Shown piece by piece: positions 26,961-35,550 of a stretch of DNA of 42,919 nucleotides; positions within the stretch are counted from its first letter, which is position 1, and every line of letters starts with the position of its first letter. The stretch comes from Parabacteroides sp. Marseille-P3160 (GTDB taxonomy: Bacteria; Bacteroidota; Bacteroidia; Bacteroidales; Tannerellaceae). The position numbers were made by a program, and so were the translations under genes. The stretch is from NCBI RefSeq assembly GCF_900162725.1, contig NZ_LT799418.1:2561845-2604763 (forward strand), in the 5' to 3' direction. Under the pieces are notes generated by a model. It ran no database searches and had not been told where the DNA came from. It saw only the letters and a list, made by a program, of their open reading frames with translations.

Positions 26961-28808
26961 TTATTTTTCCTGCCGAAGGCGTCCGACTATCCCTTCGCTG
27001 CTGACATAGATACATTCTTGTCCGTTAAGGGGGACGACCGTTCCGATAAGCGAATTACCTACTTTATGCTTCCATAGAAGCCGGCCGGTCTTTCCTTCGA
27101 GGGCGAAGATGACGCCGTTTTTGGTACTTCCGAATACGGTTCCGTCTTTTTCTACCGGCATGGAGGCGGCATGGTCGTAACCGTAACCGACGTTGACGCT
27201 CCAGATCCGCCGGGCTTCCGTACTCTCTGTAGAGTAACAGACCACGCTGTCCTGCATTGTTTTACTGTAGATGCGGGAAGAGTCGGCGGACAAGCCGATC
27301 GTTTCGCGTACCATCGATTCTTTCGTGCGCCAGAGGGCTTCGCCGGTCTGGGCGTCCAGTGCCGTCATCACCCGGTCCGGTGCAGTGAAGAATACCTTTC
27401 CGCGGGCGGCTACCGGCCAGACGGCGGCCGGAGAGAAATGCATCCGCGTCAATCCTCCGTCCCATTGCCAGCATAACCGGCCGTCTTCAAGATTCAGGGC
27501 ATACATCCGGTTGTCCCAAGCGCCGAAGATCACTTTTCCGTCATAAACCAGCGGGCGTGTTTCTATGTATCCCTTGATACCCGCGTATTCCCATTTCAGC
27601 TTGCCGGTTTTCAGGTCGAGAGCACGGAAAGTCCCGTCACTGGCTCCGATATATACAACTCCTTTATGAATGGTTGCGGCTCCGAGGACAGGTTCTTTCG
27701 CTTCAAATTTCCACTTCAGCTTACCCGAACGGGTATCCAGCGCATAGATCAGTTTATCGGCCGAACCGAAAACGACGGTCTGGTCTTCTGCTGCCGCCGT
27801 TCCCACGATCCGGTTGCCCGAAGAAAAGCGCCAGCGTTCCCGGCCGTCTTTAAGCGAATAGCAGGCGAAAATGCCGGCATCATCACCGATATAGACCGCT
27901 TTGTTATAAACGATGGGAGAGGCGTAGAGTGCATTCTCCGTCTTTGTGCTCCAGATTTCCCGGACTTTCGGATAAGTTCGGTTGTCCGAATAGTCCGGGC
28001 GGGGATAGGACGCGTTATCTTCCGTATAATAAGTATGCTTCAGAGAATAGCCGCCCCAGCGGATAGGCTCCTGCCCAATCCTTTTTTCAGAGACAAGGAT
28101 TGAATCCGGCGTTATTTCGTATAGGGAATACCCGCTGAGGTTATCAGGCTCATTACGTAAATTGGAGCGATTGATGAAACCCGGGATGCCATCGTAAAAG
28201 AATAGCCGGTTGCTGTGATAGTGCCCTCCGAGGACGGCCTTGATCTTATATTTCCGGACAGCGTCCGTCACCTCGTACCAGTTATCCACATCTCCGGGCA
28301 GGAGAGGGTAATGGGTGACCAGGACCACCGGCTGTTCCGGTTTTTCCGCCAGGGTTTCTTTCAGCCAACGGATATCCTGGGGCGCCACGTGGCCGTCCAT
28401 CATCCGGATCACCGGACCGGTTCCGAAGCCGAGAAAGCGGATGCCGTCCTGTTCGAAGTCGAAGCGTTCGGAGCCGAAAATATGTCCGAAGTCTGTTGCT
28501 CCTGATTCGCTCCATTTCGTTTCATGATTCCCCGAAAGTGCATAATACTTTACTTTCAGGCGGTCGAGCTCGGCTTTTACGCGGAGAAGGGAGCTCCGGT
28601 CGCCCTCTTCGGTCAAGTCTCCGGTAACCAGAACGAAACTCAGGCCGGGTGTCCGGTTGATTTCTTCGACGGAGCGTTTCAGATCATAAAAGGCAGACGT
28701 GTCATTGCTTCTCACATGCAAGTCTGTCAGAAGTGCAAAGCGAAAATCCTGGGCGCCCAAGATAAAGGCGCTGATAATAAAGAGAAAGAGGAAAACTACT
28801 TTTTTCAT
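26961..28808 (-). CDS. Metallophosphoesterase fused to a PQQ-like beta-propeller
   Basis: A secreted protein of 615 residues from ATG at 28808 (signal MKKVVFLFLFIISAFILGAQ). An in-frame ATG at 28841 overlaps the previous stop as ATGA and is also possible. Residues 20-210 form a calcineurin-type metallophosphoesterase with the full metal set: TDLHV (D29, H31), VTGDLTE (D64), SGNHE (N94, H95), THYP (H166) and GGHYH (H196, H198). From about residue 280 to the end there are repeated propeller blades such as GDDAGIFACYSLKDGRERWR, GSADKLIYALDTRSGKLKWK and GASDGTFRALDLKTGKLKWE, as in BamB or PQQ enzymes, but without a recognisable cofactor site. The propeller may bind a partner or substrate. The phosphoester substrate is unknown. 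It is co-transcribed with the upstream beta-lactamase-fold gene. Confidence 0.9.
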   Translation of the reverse strand: MKKVVFLFLFIISAFILGAQDFRFALLTDLHVRSNDTSAFYDLKRSVEEINRTPGLSFVLVTGDLTEEGDRSSLLRVKAELDRLKVKYYALSGNHETKWSESGATDFGHIFGSERFDFEQDGIRFLGFGTGPVIRMMDGHVAPQDIRWLKETLAEKPEQPVVLVTHYPLLPGDVDNWYEVTDAVRKYKIKAVLGGHYHSNRLFFYDGIPGFINRSNLRNEPDNLSGYSLYEITPDSILVSEKRIGQEPIRWGGYSLKHTYYTEDNASYPRPDYSDNRTYPKVREIWSTKTENALYASPIVYNKAVYIGDDAGIFACYSLKDGRERWRFSSGNRIVGTAAAEDQTVVFGSADKLIYALDTRSGKLKWKFEAKEPVLGAATIHKGVVYIGASDGTFRALDLKTGKLKWEYAGIKGYIETRPLVYDGKVIFGAWDNRMYALNLEDGRLCWQWDGGLTRMHFSPAAVWPVAARGKVFFTAPDRVMTALDAQTGEALWRTKESMVRETIGLSADSSRIYSKTMQDSVVCYSTESTEARRIWSVNVGYGYDHAASMPVEKDGTVFGSTKNGVIFALEGKTGRLLWKHKVGNSLIGTVVPLNGQECIYVSSEGIVGRLRQEK

Positions 28809-28837
28809 ACGGTTTCTTTTTTGCGAAAAAAGCCAGG

Positions 28838-30034
28838 TCATTCTTCTACGGATGCAGCCACAATATTGGCAATCAGCGCCCGCAAGCGATTTACCCCTCC
28901 TTTGTCCGCCGGATGTACCCGGTTAGTCAGGAAGATGACGGCTGTTTTTGTGTCGGGATCGATGCTGATGGAAGGGCCTGTATACCCTGTATGCCCGTAG
29001 GTGTTCCAACCGAAAAGGTCTCCGTTGTTGGATGCATATGGTGAACAGACGTCCCATCCCAGGGAACGGCCGAAAGATTCGAATCCGCGGGGTATGGTGC
29101 GCATGGCTCTTACCGCCGCCTGGCTCAGGATGCGTGTCCCTTTGTACTTTCCACCGTTCATCAACATGGCGACCAACCGGGATAGGTCTTCGGCGTTTGA
29201 GAATACGCCGGCATTTCCGGAGATTCCTCCGTTTACTAACCTTGCCAGCGGATCATGTACTTTTCCGTGCAATACGCTGCCGTCCGCCTGCTTTTCCGTC
29301 GGGGCCGCCCATTCCAATGTTTCGCCTTGCGGATTATAGTCGGTATGCTTCATTCCCAACGGGCGGAAAATATTTTTCTGTGCAAAGTCCTGCAATGTTT
29401 CCCCACTGATGGTCTCCACAATGCGTTGAAGGGTGATGAAGTTAAGGCAACTGTAATTGAAATCCGTACCCGGGCGTGTCCTCCGGCTGACGGTCGAGAT
29501 GTAATCGATTAATCCGTCCGGGTTAGGCAAGGTGTATTTTTTCTGCAAAGAGTCCACCGGAGCATAGGAGGGAAGCCCGGAAGTATGCGTCAGCAGATGA
29601 ATGATACGGATCGGCTCCCTCTCTGTTTGCAAGCTGTCTCTCCATGGCTGGTAGCCGGGGATATAAAGCGCAACGTCGTCCATCAGCCGCAATCTTCCGC
29701 GATCCAGTAGGATCATGACCGACACGGCGGTCGAAATGGATTTACTGACCGAAGCCAGGTCGAAGACGGTTTCTTCCGTCATCGGTATTGTGTCGGGATA
29801 TACCTCCTTATTTCCATACGCTTTACAATAAACCAACCGGTCGTTTTTGACGACCGCTACGACTGCTCCCGGGATTTCCCGGTCTTGGATTGCCTGGTTG
29901 ACTACCCGGTCCACCATGGCCAGATGCGGGATGTCGATGCCCCTGCCTGCCGGATTGGGGTCTGCTTCCGCCCGGCTGATTGAAAGACAGGCGAGGAGCA
30001 AGCAAAGTCCTGAAGTAAATGTGATTTGTCTCAT
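28838..30034 (-). CDS. Secreted beta-lactamase-fold serine hydrolase
   Basis: A 398-residue protein of the class C beta-lactamase/penicillin-binding-protein-like family (Pfam Beta-lactamase). The signal sequence contains LLLAC, so it could be a lipoprotein with Cys16. The nucleophile motif is SVSK (S95, K98) within FDLASVSKSISTAVSVMILL. The second motif is YSCLN in NYSCLNFITLQRIVE, and the third is HTGYTGPSI near the C-terminus in the KTG position. Members cut peptides, esters or D-amino-acid bonds in the envelope, and very few give antibiotic resistance. The final TGA overlaps the possible ATG of the metallophosphoesterase gene, so the pair forms an operon. Confidence 0.92.
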   Translation of the reverse strand: MRQITFTSGLCLLLACLSISRAEADPNPAGRGIDIPHLAMVDRVVNQAIQDREIPGAVVAVVKNDRLVYCKAYGNKEVYPDTIPMTEETVFDLASVSKSISTAVSVMILLDRGRLRLMDDVALYIPGYQPWRDSLQTEREPIRIIHLLTHTSGLPSYAPVDSLQKKYTLPNPDGLIDYISTVSRRTRPGTDFNYSCLNFITLQRIVETISGETLQDFAQKNIFRPLGMKHTDYNPQGETLEWAAPTEKQADGSVLHGKVHDPLARLVNGGISGNAGVFSNAEDLSRLVAMLMNGGKYKGTRILSQAAVRAMRTIPRGFESFGRSLGWDVCSPYASNNGDLFGWNTYGHTGYTGPSISIDPDTKTAVIFLTNRVHPADKGGVNRLRALIANIVAASVEE

Positions 30035-30055
30035 CGATGTTTATCTTATTATTGG

Positions 30056-30063
30056 CAAATATA
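30056..30063 (-). promoter_or_regulatory. -7 box for the hydrolase/phosphoesterase operon
   Basis: The complement reads TATATTTG, an exact TAnnTTTG match 22 bases before the start at 30034. TTAG about 18 bases upstream is a poor -33 element. Confidence 0.5.
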
Positions 30064-30233
30064 AAAATAAACGAATGAATCCTAACGTTATTTATTTTAA
30101 TTAACCGTTAAATATATTTTCTTCTTAGAGTACGCCCTTTTTCTGCCGAGGCACGCAGGAAATCGGTGGATGATGCCCGAGGCGATTTATCTTCGGTAAA
30201 TCAGAGTAAACTCATTTAAACTCCTATTATGTT

Positions 30234-30284
30234 CGGCGGAAGCTCCAGCTTCCGTCGGTGATAAAAGCGAGGCTCCCGCCTCGC
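30234..30284. repeat. Two adjacent GC-rich hairpins
   Basis: The first, 30234-30257, pairs 11 positions (one G-U) around a CC loop, with GGAAGCT/AGCTTCC at the core. The second, 30267-30284, is a perfect 7-bp stem GCGAGGC-TCCC-GCCTCGC. They stand between divergent genes, so they terminate neither; they look like dispersed extragenic palindromes. Confidence 0.65.
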
Positions 30285-30344
30285 AATGATCATCCTTTTT
30301 TAAGGATAGGAGGGTGAATGTGTCAAAAGCCCATGGTGGGGTGT

Positions 30345-30444
30345 GTAGGGGCGAATTGCATTTGCTCGATCCTATACAATTTAATCAAAATCAACGTATT
30401 ATATATATGATTCCATGATACGGGCGAATTCAATTCACCCCTAC
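30345..30444. repeat. MITE-like element with inverted ends
   Basis: The ends GTAGGGGCGAATTGCATT (30345-30362) and the complement of 30422-30444 (starting GTAGGGGTGAATTGAATT) match at 19 of 23 positions and enclose about 54 AT-rich bases. Short elements with this GTAGGGGCGAATT end are familiar in bacterial intergenic regions. No transposase is nearby and no clear target-site duplication was found. Confidence 0.55.
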
Positions 30445-30507
30445 GGAATTCCCTTACGGCCCTTTTGGCACACCTTCTTACAACACGACGGAGTAAGGAC
30501 ACTCCTC

Positions 30508-30540
30508 CGAACAAAGGGATAAATGCGAATTCCTTGTTCG
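30508..30540. repeat. Short inverted repeat
   Basis: CGAACAA (30508-30514) and TTGTTCG (30534-30540) form a perfect 7-bp inverted repeat, with GG/CC extending it after one bulged base. It leads directly into the tandem palindromes. Confidence 0.5.
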
Positions 30541-30554
30541 GTAAATCCGGTTGA

Positions 30555-30642
30555 GTGTTTGACAGCTATAGAACAGGTGTTCTATAGCTGTCAAACACGT
30601 GTTCTATGGCTGTGAAACACGTGTTCGACTACCGTCAAACAC
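30555..30642. repeat. Four tandem 22-bp palindromic units
   Basis: Four abutting 22-bp units lie at 30555, 30577, 30599 and 30621. Each begins GTGTT and ends AACAC (AACAG in the first) around 12 inner bases. Unit 1 is the reverse complement of unit 2 except for the last base, so 30555-30575 and 30578-30598 form a perfect 21-bp inverted repeat with a GG spacer. Units 3 and 4 keep the ends while the inner bases drift. Confidence 0.85.
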
Positions 30643-30817
30643 CTACTTGCGTGTAGTGAAGAATTACATAGAATGTATATCTGTATTAAAATCAGTGTAT
30701 GGAGTTTATTAAACCGCTATTTTATGACTCGAAAAATCGCTATAAATAGGTATTGCCTGTTTGATCATTTATAATGAACTTTACCTCCACTAAAATCTTT
30801 TATAAATAAAAAATCGT

Positions 30818-32212
30818 ATGGAATATCGTATTGAGAGAGACACTATGGGAGAGGTGCAAGTACCTGCCGACAAATACTGGGGGGCACAGACCGAGCGCTC
30901 GCGTAATAACTTTAAGATCGGTCCGGCGGCTTCCATGCCGAAAGAAATTATTTATGCCTTTGGGTATCTGAAGAAGGCGGCTGCCTATGCCAATGCTGAT
31001 TTGGGCGTGTTATCCGCAGAGAAGCGCGATTGGATTGCGACGGCCTGCGACGAGATTATTGCAGGAAAGCTGGACGATCAGTTCCCGCTTGTTATCTGGC
31101 AGACTGGCTCCGGGACACAATCGAATATGAATGTGAATGAAGTGATTTCCAATCGAGTGCTGGTACTCACCGGAGGGAAGCTGGGGGAGAAGAGTCCGGT
31201 GCATCCGAATGACGATGTAAATAAATCGCAGTCATCGAACGATACATTTCCGACAGCCCTGCATATTGCTGCTTACCGGAAGGTGGTAGAACATACGCTT
31301 CCTGCTGTGGAGACATTGCAAAAGGCGCTGGCCGATAAGTCGGAAGCTTTTAAGGATATTGTGAAGATCGGTCGTACTCATCTTCAGGACGCGACTCCAT
31401 TGACGTTGGGACAGGAGTTTTCAGGATATGCCGCCCAACTGAAGTATGCCGTAGAAGCTATCCGGGCAACCTTGGGACATCTTTCCGAACTGGCTTTGGG
31501 AGGGACCGCGGTAGGCACCGGACTGAATACGCCGAAGGGATACGACGTAAAGGTCGCGGAATATATCGCGAAGTTTACCGGGTTTCCGTTCGTGACGGCT
31601 CCGAATAAGTTCGAAGCGCTGGCCTCCAACGATGCGATTGTGGGAACGCACGGAGCATTGAATCAATTGGCGGCCGCCCTGTTCAAGATCGCCCAGGATA
31701 TCCGTTTGCTGGGATCAGGCCCCCGTTCCGGTATCGGCGAATTGCATTTGCCGGAGAACGAGCCGGGCTCTTCCATCATGCCTGGAAAGGTGAATCCGAC
31801 ACAGAACGAGGCGGTTACGATGGTTTGTACCCAGGTCTTCGGCAACCAGACAGCTATCTCTTTTGCCGGCGCCAACGGAAACTATGAACTAAATGTCTTT
31901 AAACCTGTGATTGCCGCTAACTTCCTGCAATCCGCCCAATTACTGGGGGATGCAGCCACTTCCTTTACGGAACATTGCGTCGTGGGAATCGAGCCGAACC
32001 GGAAGCGGATCAAAGAGCTGGTCAACAATTCTTTGATGTTGGTAACGGCGCTCAATCCCCATATTGGTTACGAGAAAGCGGCTAAAATAGCCAAAGCTGC
32101 CCATAAGAACGGAACGACTTTACGTGAAGAAGCCGTCCTTTCGGGCTTCCTTACCGCAGAGCAGTTCGATGCCTGGGTGAAACCGGAAGATATGGTCGGG
32201 AGCTTGAAATAA
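30818..32212 (+). CDS. fumC: Class II fumarate hydratase
   Basis: A 464-residue cytoplasmic enzyme that interconverts fumarate and L-malate. The first residues [20 protein letters not shown] and [11 protein letters not shown] are typical of class II fumarases. The superfamily signature [15 protein letters not shown], the substrate-binding [17 protein letters not shown] and the segment [19 protein letters not shown] are all intact, and the length equals the family norm (about 460-467). In these anaerobes it serves the reductive branch from oxaloacetate to succinate. It stands alone: the gene to its left is divergent beyond the repeat-rich spacer, and the gene to its right converges after 31 bases. 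Confidence 0.97.
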   Translation: MEYRIERDTMGEVQVPADKYWGAQTERSRNNFKIGPAASMPKEIIYAFGYLKKAAAYANADLGVLSAEKRDWIATACDEIIAGKLDDQFPLVIWQTGSGTQSNMNVNEVISNRVLVLTGGKLGEKSPVHPNDDVNKSQSSNDTFPTALHIAAYRKVVEHTLPAVETLQKALADKSEAFKDIVKIGRTHLQDATPLTLGQEFSGYAAQLKYAVEAIRATLGHLSELALGGTAVGTGLNTPKGYDVKVAEYIAKFTGFPFVTAPNKFEALASNDAIVGTHGALNQLAAALFKIAQDIRLLGSGPRSGIGELHLPENEPGSSIMPGKVNPTQNEAVTMVCTQVFGNQTAISFAGANGNYELNVFKPVIAANFLQSAQLLGDAATSFTEHCVVGIEPNRKRIKELVNNSLMLVTALNPHIGYEKAAKIAKAAHKNGTTLREEAVLSGFLTAEQFDAWVKPEDMVGSLK

Positions 32213-32243
32213 GTTTTACTATTACTTACGGAACATTAAGTTT

Positions 32244-33725
32244 TTATTTTATAAACTTGGAAACGTAATAATAGGTTTCTTTGGATGGCTTGCTTTCGAT
32301 GTGGTAGCGGGTAGAGGCGCTTACCCGGAACGTAAACCCGGTTTCCAAGGAATCGGGTACGGGAAGATAGAGTAGGGTATCCCGGACACCGGTCGCCAGT
32401 ATCGATTCGGCCAGGTCGGTGCGGACGCTGTCGCTTTGCGAATAATAGACCGTATATGTCAAAGGCTGGCTCATTACCTGCGACGGCGCCCAAAATAATC
32501 TCAGGTGGCCTTCTTCACGGGTCACCTTGACTTCTTCCGGCGTTGAAGGGACGCTATCATTCAGCCAGGTGAGCGGCGGAAGTTGTGCGGGATATTTGTA
32601 ATAGTTGTTTTTTAACTCATCATACAAACCTTTGCAGTTATCGGCGATCATTTTCCCCCGGAAGAAGGCGCAGCCTTTTCCTCCATAAGCGCGGGTATAA
32701 TCGATCTGATCGGTGATATCGGTCAATGCCCAGTCGCCTTCCTCCTTTAATAGGCGGTATGCGCCCAGGCCGGAGACAAAGATCCGTCCATAAGCGTTTC
32801 CGGTCCAGTTATCGACGAAGGGGAAATAATCTTTATGAAGATAATACATCATGGGGACGATCATGTCATGTTTTCCGCTTTGCATCCACTTTTTAGGATC
32901 CTGGAAGACGCTCTCATAAGCCGTCCAGCCCGCATTGGGCACTTGTTCGATGCGGCTGTATTTTCCCAAGGGAGAACTGCTGACCTGTACCCAGGGTTTT
33001 ACCTGCTTGATCCAGTCATAGATCCGTTCGACCATCCGGTTGATATTTTCGCGCCTCCAGTCCGCCAGGTTCTGCTGATTCCCATATTGGCGGTAAACCC
33101 TGGAGTCCGGAAATTTTTTCGCCTCTTCCGGATAGCGGATGTAATCGAATTGGATGCCATCGATATCATAATTCGTGACAAGTTCCCTTACTAAAGAGAA
33201 GATATAATCCGTTGTTCCGGGTATACCCGGATCCAGATACCATTCCCCGTTATGTCGTTTGCATAGTTTGGGGTATCGGTGAACGACCGACTGTTTTCCC
33301 TGTTCCTTTACAATTTTGTCATTTCCTACCGGAAAGGTCACAAACCAGGCGTGGCATTCCATCCCCCGCTTATGGCATTCCTCGATCACGAATGCCAGAG
33401 GGTCGTATCCGGGCAGGACGCCGTATTTGCCGGAGAATACTTTGGAAACGGATTCAATCGAAGAATGATAAATCACATCCCCCCGCAAACGAACCTGCAG
33501 GAAAATCATATTGAAATGTGCTTCCTGAAACCGGTCCAATAAATTACAGATTTCTTCTTGCTGCCTGATCCGTGACGCTTCGTTTATGGCCGGAAAGGAC
33601 GGCCAGTCTAATCCGTAAATAGTGGTCAGCCATATGGCGCGAATTTCCTGCTTGGGATAGCTAAAAGCGAACGCTCCATTTCCCCAAAAGACCAGCAGTA
33701 AAAGAATTAATCCGTATTTCCTCAT
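32244..33725 (-). CDS. Secreted GHL10-family glycoside hydrolase-like protein with C-terminal Fn3-like domain
   Basis: A 493-residue protein with signal peptide (MRKYGLILLLLVFWGNGAFA). Residues 25-360 form a TIM-barrel of the glycosyl-hydrolase-like 10 family (YngK type): EIRAIWLTTIYGLDWPS, FNMIFLQVRLRGD, LAFVIEECHKRGMECHAWFV and DIDGIQFDYIRYPE carry the usual acidic and aromatic residues. Residues 395-490 look like a fibronectin type III domain (EEVKVTREEGHLRLFWAPSQ). Close relatives have been linked to envelope or peptidoglycan sugars, but the substrate is not established. The gene starts 13 bases after the glycerophosphodiesterase gene and should be in its operon. Confidence 0.88.
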   Translation of the reverse strand: MRKYGLILLLLVFWGNGAFAFSYPKQEIRAIWLTTIYGLDWPSFPAINEASRIRQQEEICNLLDRFQEAHFNMIFLQVRLRGDVIYHSSIESVSKVFSGKYGVLPGYDPLAFVIEECHKRGMECHAWFVTFPVGNDKIVKEQGKQSVVHRYPKLCKRHNGEWYLDPGIPGTTDYIFSLVRELVTNYDIDGIQFDYIRYPEEAKKFPDSRVYRQYGNQQNLADWRRENINRMVERIYDWIKQVKPWVQVSSSPLGKYSRIEQVPNAGWTAYESVFQDPKKWMQSGKHDMIVPMMYYLHKDYFPFVDNWTGNAYGRIFVSGLGAYRLLKEEGDWALTDITDQIDYTRAYGGKGCAFFRGKMIADNCKGLYDELKNNYYKYPAQLPPLTWLNDSVPSTPEEVKVTREEGHLRLFWAPSQVMSQPLTYTVYYSQSDSVRTDLAESILATGVRDTLLYLPVPDSLETGFTFRVSASTRYHIESKPSKETYYYVSKFIK

Positions 33726-33738
33726 TCCCCGACGGTTC

Positions 33739-34503
33739 TCAAGGTTTGATCAGTTGTTGTATTTCTTCCGGGATATCAGTCGTGATGAAGTCGGCGCCTT
33801 GCTTAATCATCTCTTTAGCGACAGCCGGATCGTTTACCGTCCAGACATTGACTTTTAAACCGAGTTCTTTCGCCTCTTTGAACCATTGCGGTTGCTGTTG
33901 CATTACTTTGACGCTGTAGTCGATCCCCGTAATGCCCAATGCTTTTACTTCCTTCGGAGATAATTCCCCGTTAAGGTAATAGACGGCAGCCTTCGGCTCA
34001 AGGCGTACAAACTCCTTGGTCGCATCCAGGTTGAATGAGATATATTCCGTGCGGTCTTGCAGCTTCTTTTCCCGGATCAAATCCACCGAAATACGAGCTG
34101 CTTCCCGGTTACGTTCCGGGGTGGCATGGGCCTTTAATTCGAAGATCAATTTGATATGCCGGGTATGTTTGGCCGCTTCCAGATATTCCCGGAGGGTCGG
34201 GATGGATTCGCCGTTGGCCAATTTGATATCTTTTAATGTAGAATAGGGAGTTTCTTGAATAACCAGGTTGTTAACCTTATCGTCGTGAAAAATAACCGGG
34301 ACATTATCCGATGTCAAATGTACATCGAATTCGGAGCCGTATACTTTGATTTCTTCCGCCCGTTCCAACGAACGGATCGAATTTTGGGCAGAGCCTTCAC
34401 ATTTCCAATAACCGCGATGAGCTATTACTTGCGCTTTATCCTGTGCAATCACAGGGAGGGTCAGCAGCAAGGCAAGCAGGAAAGAGATTGATTTGAGTTT
34501 CAT
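33739..34503 (-). CDS. Secreted glycerophosphodiester phosphodiesterase
   Basis: A 254-residue periplasmic enzyme that cleaves glycerophosphodiesters to glycerol-3-phosphate and an alcohol. ATG at 34503 is chosen because it starts the signal peptide MKLKSISFLLALLLTLPVIA; the frame stays open upstream to 34626, but that part is not protein-like and overlaps trxB. The family core is present: VIAHRGYWKCEGSAQNSIRS (His-Arg of the active site, Asn/Ser variant of the ENT motif), GSEFDVHLTSDNVPVIFHDD (metal-binding Glu and Asp, catalytic His), and VNVWTVNDPAVAKEMIKQGA with DFITTDIPEEI at the end. It may recycle lipid headgroups. It is followed closely by the GHL10 gene. Confidence 0.93.
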   Translation of the reverse strand: MKLKSISFLLALLLTLPVIAQDKAQVIAHRGYWKCEGSAQNSIRSLERAEEIKVYGSEFDVHLTSDNVPVIFHDDKVNNLVIQETPYSTLKDIKLANGESIPTLREYLEAAKHTRHIKLIFELKAHATPERNREAARISVDLIREKKLQDRTEYISFNLDATKEFVRLEPKAAVYYLNGELSPKEVKALGITGIDYSVKVMQQQPQWFKEAKELGLKVNVWTVNDPAVAKEMIKQGADFITTDIPEEIQQLIKP

Positions 34504-34576
34504 AAAAAGTTTATTTTGGGATGAATATATATAATAGAAAGAGGCGACGGTCTTTTCAGCCTCCACCCCTTTCCTC

Positions 34577-35530
34577 TTATTTCTTATGTTCGGATAAATA
34601 ACGCTCGGCTTCGAGTGCGGCTGCACAACCGCTGCCTGCCGCTGTTATAGCCTGCCGGTAATGCGGATCAGCGATGTCGCCGGCGGCAAAAACACCGGGA
34701 ATATTCGTGCGGGGGGTACCCGGCACCGTCTTGATATATCCTACCTCGTCGGTTTCCATCCAGGGTTTGAATATCTTGGAATTCGGGGTATGTCCGATGG
34801 CCAGGAAAAATCCGTCGATCGCAAGATCCACTTTTTCTTCGTCCGGTGTTCCTTTTCGTTTAACCAGGTGAACGCCTTCCACTCCGTTATCGCCGAAAAG
34901 GCCGAGGGTGTTATGCTCGAATAAAACGGTAATGTTCGGAGCGTCGAATACACGTTGCTGCATCACTTTAGAGGCGCGAAGGAAAGGCTTCCGCACAATC
35001 AGGTAGACCTGTTTTGCCAGTCCGGCCAGGTAAAGGGCTTCTTCGCAAGCGGTATCTCCACCGCCCACTACGGCTACTATTTTTTTCCGGTAGAAGAAAC
35101 CGTCGCATGTAGCACAGGCGGAAACTCCCATACCTGCATATTTCTGTTCGTCCGGTAGGCCCAGGTATTTGGCTGTAGCTCCGGTTGCAATGATTAATGT
35201 TTCGGCTTCAATGACTTTCTCTTCGTCAATAGTCACCTTGTAGGGAGCGGTTGACAGATCGGTTGCCGTCGCAATGCCGGTACGGATGTCTGCGCCGAAA
35301 CGTTCGGCCTGCTTCTTCAGGTCTTCCATTAATTCCGGACCGGTAATTCCATTGGGATAACCGGGGAAATTTTCCACTTCGGTGGTTGTTGTCAATTGGC
35401 CACCCGGTTGGATACCTTCATAAAGGACAGGAGAAAGATTCGCACGGGAAGCATAGATGGCGGCTGTATATCCGGCCGGTCCAGAACCAAGAATTAGTAA
35501 ACGTACTTTCTCGTTAGTTGTGTTGCTCAT
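34577..35530 (-). CDS. trxB: Thioredoxin reductase
   Basis: A 317-residue cytoplasmic FAD enzyme that reduces thioredoxin with NADPH. It has the FAD-binding GSGPAGYTAAIYASRA (residues 15-30), GGQLTTTTEVENFPGY, the redox pair CATC (C139 and C142) in SACATCDGFFY, the NADPH-binding VVGGGDTACEEALYLA, and the C-terminal FAD motif GVFAAGDIADPHYRQAITAA. The length is normal. It lies between lolA (20 bases upstream) and gdpD (73 bases downstream) on the same strand; the ftsK-lolA-trxB order recurs in Bacteroidales. Confidence 0.97.
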   Translation of the reverse strand: MSNTTNEKVRLLILGSGPAGYTAAIYASRANLSPVLYEGIQPGGQLTTTTEVENFPGYPNGITGPELMEDLKKQAERFGADIRTGIATATDLSTAPYKVTIDEEKVIEAETLIIATGATAKYLGLPDEQKYAGMGVSACATCDGFFYRKKIVAVVGGGDTACEEALYLAGLAKQVYLIVRKPFLRASKVMQQRVFDAPNITVLFEHNTLGLFGDNGVEGVHLVKRKGTPDEEKVDLAIDGFFLAIGHTPNSKIFKPWMETDEVGYIKTVPGTPRTNIPGVFAAGDIADPHYRQAITAAGSGCAAALEAERYLSEHKK

Positions 35531-35550
35531 AAGTTTTTCACTTGTTTGTT

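Larger units (their letters stand above)
30035..30817. other. Long intergenic spacer rich in palindromes
   Basis: 783 bases between divergent genes with no credible protein gene; an open frame at 30323-30514 simply crosses an inverted repeat. Besides the elements listed separately there are small hairpins at 30184-30202 (GATTTA/TAAATC) and around 30493-30508 (GGAGT/ACTCC). The promoter of fumC should be near its right end, but no clean TAnnTTTG is visible there. Confidence 0.7.

Noticed and set aside
28838-30034. Antibiotic-resistance beta-lactamase
   Set aside because: It has the fold and SxxK motif but belongs to the broad serine-hydrolase group; nothing in the sequence indicates antibiotic hydrolysis.
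30323-30514. Leftward 63-codon open frame in the spacer
   Set aside because: It simply crosses the inverted repeats; composition is not protein-like.
30555-30642. Possible CRISPR array
   Set aside because: The units abut without unique spacers, each is palindromic at its ends, and no cas gene is in the window.
33739-34626. Longer glycerophosphodiesterase starting at 34626
   Set aside because: The extra 41 residues overlap trxB and hide the signal peptide that starts at 34503.
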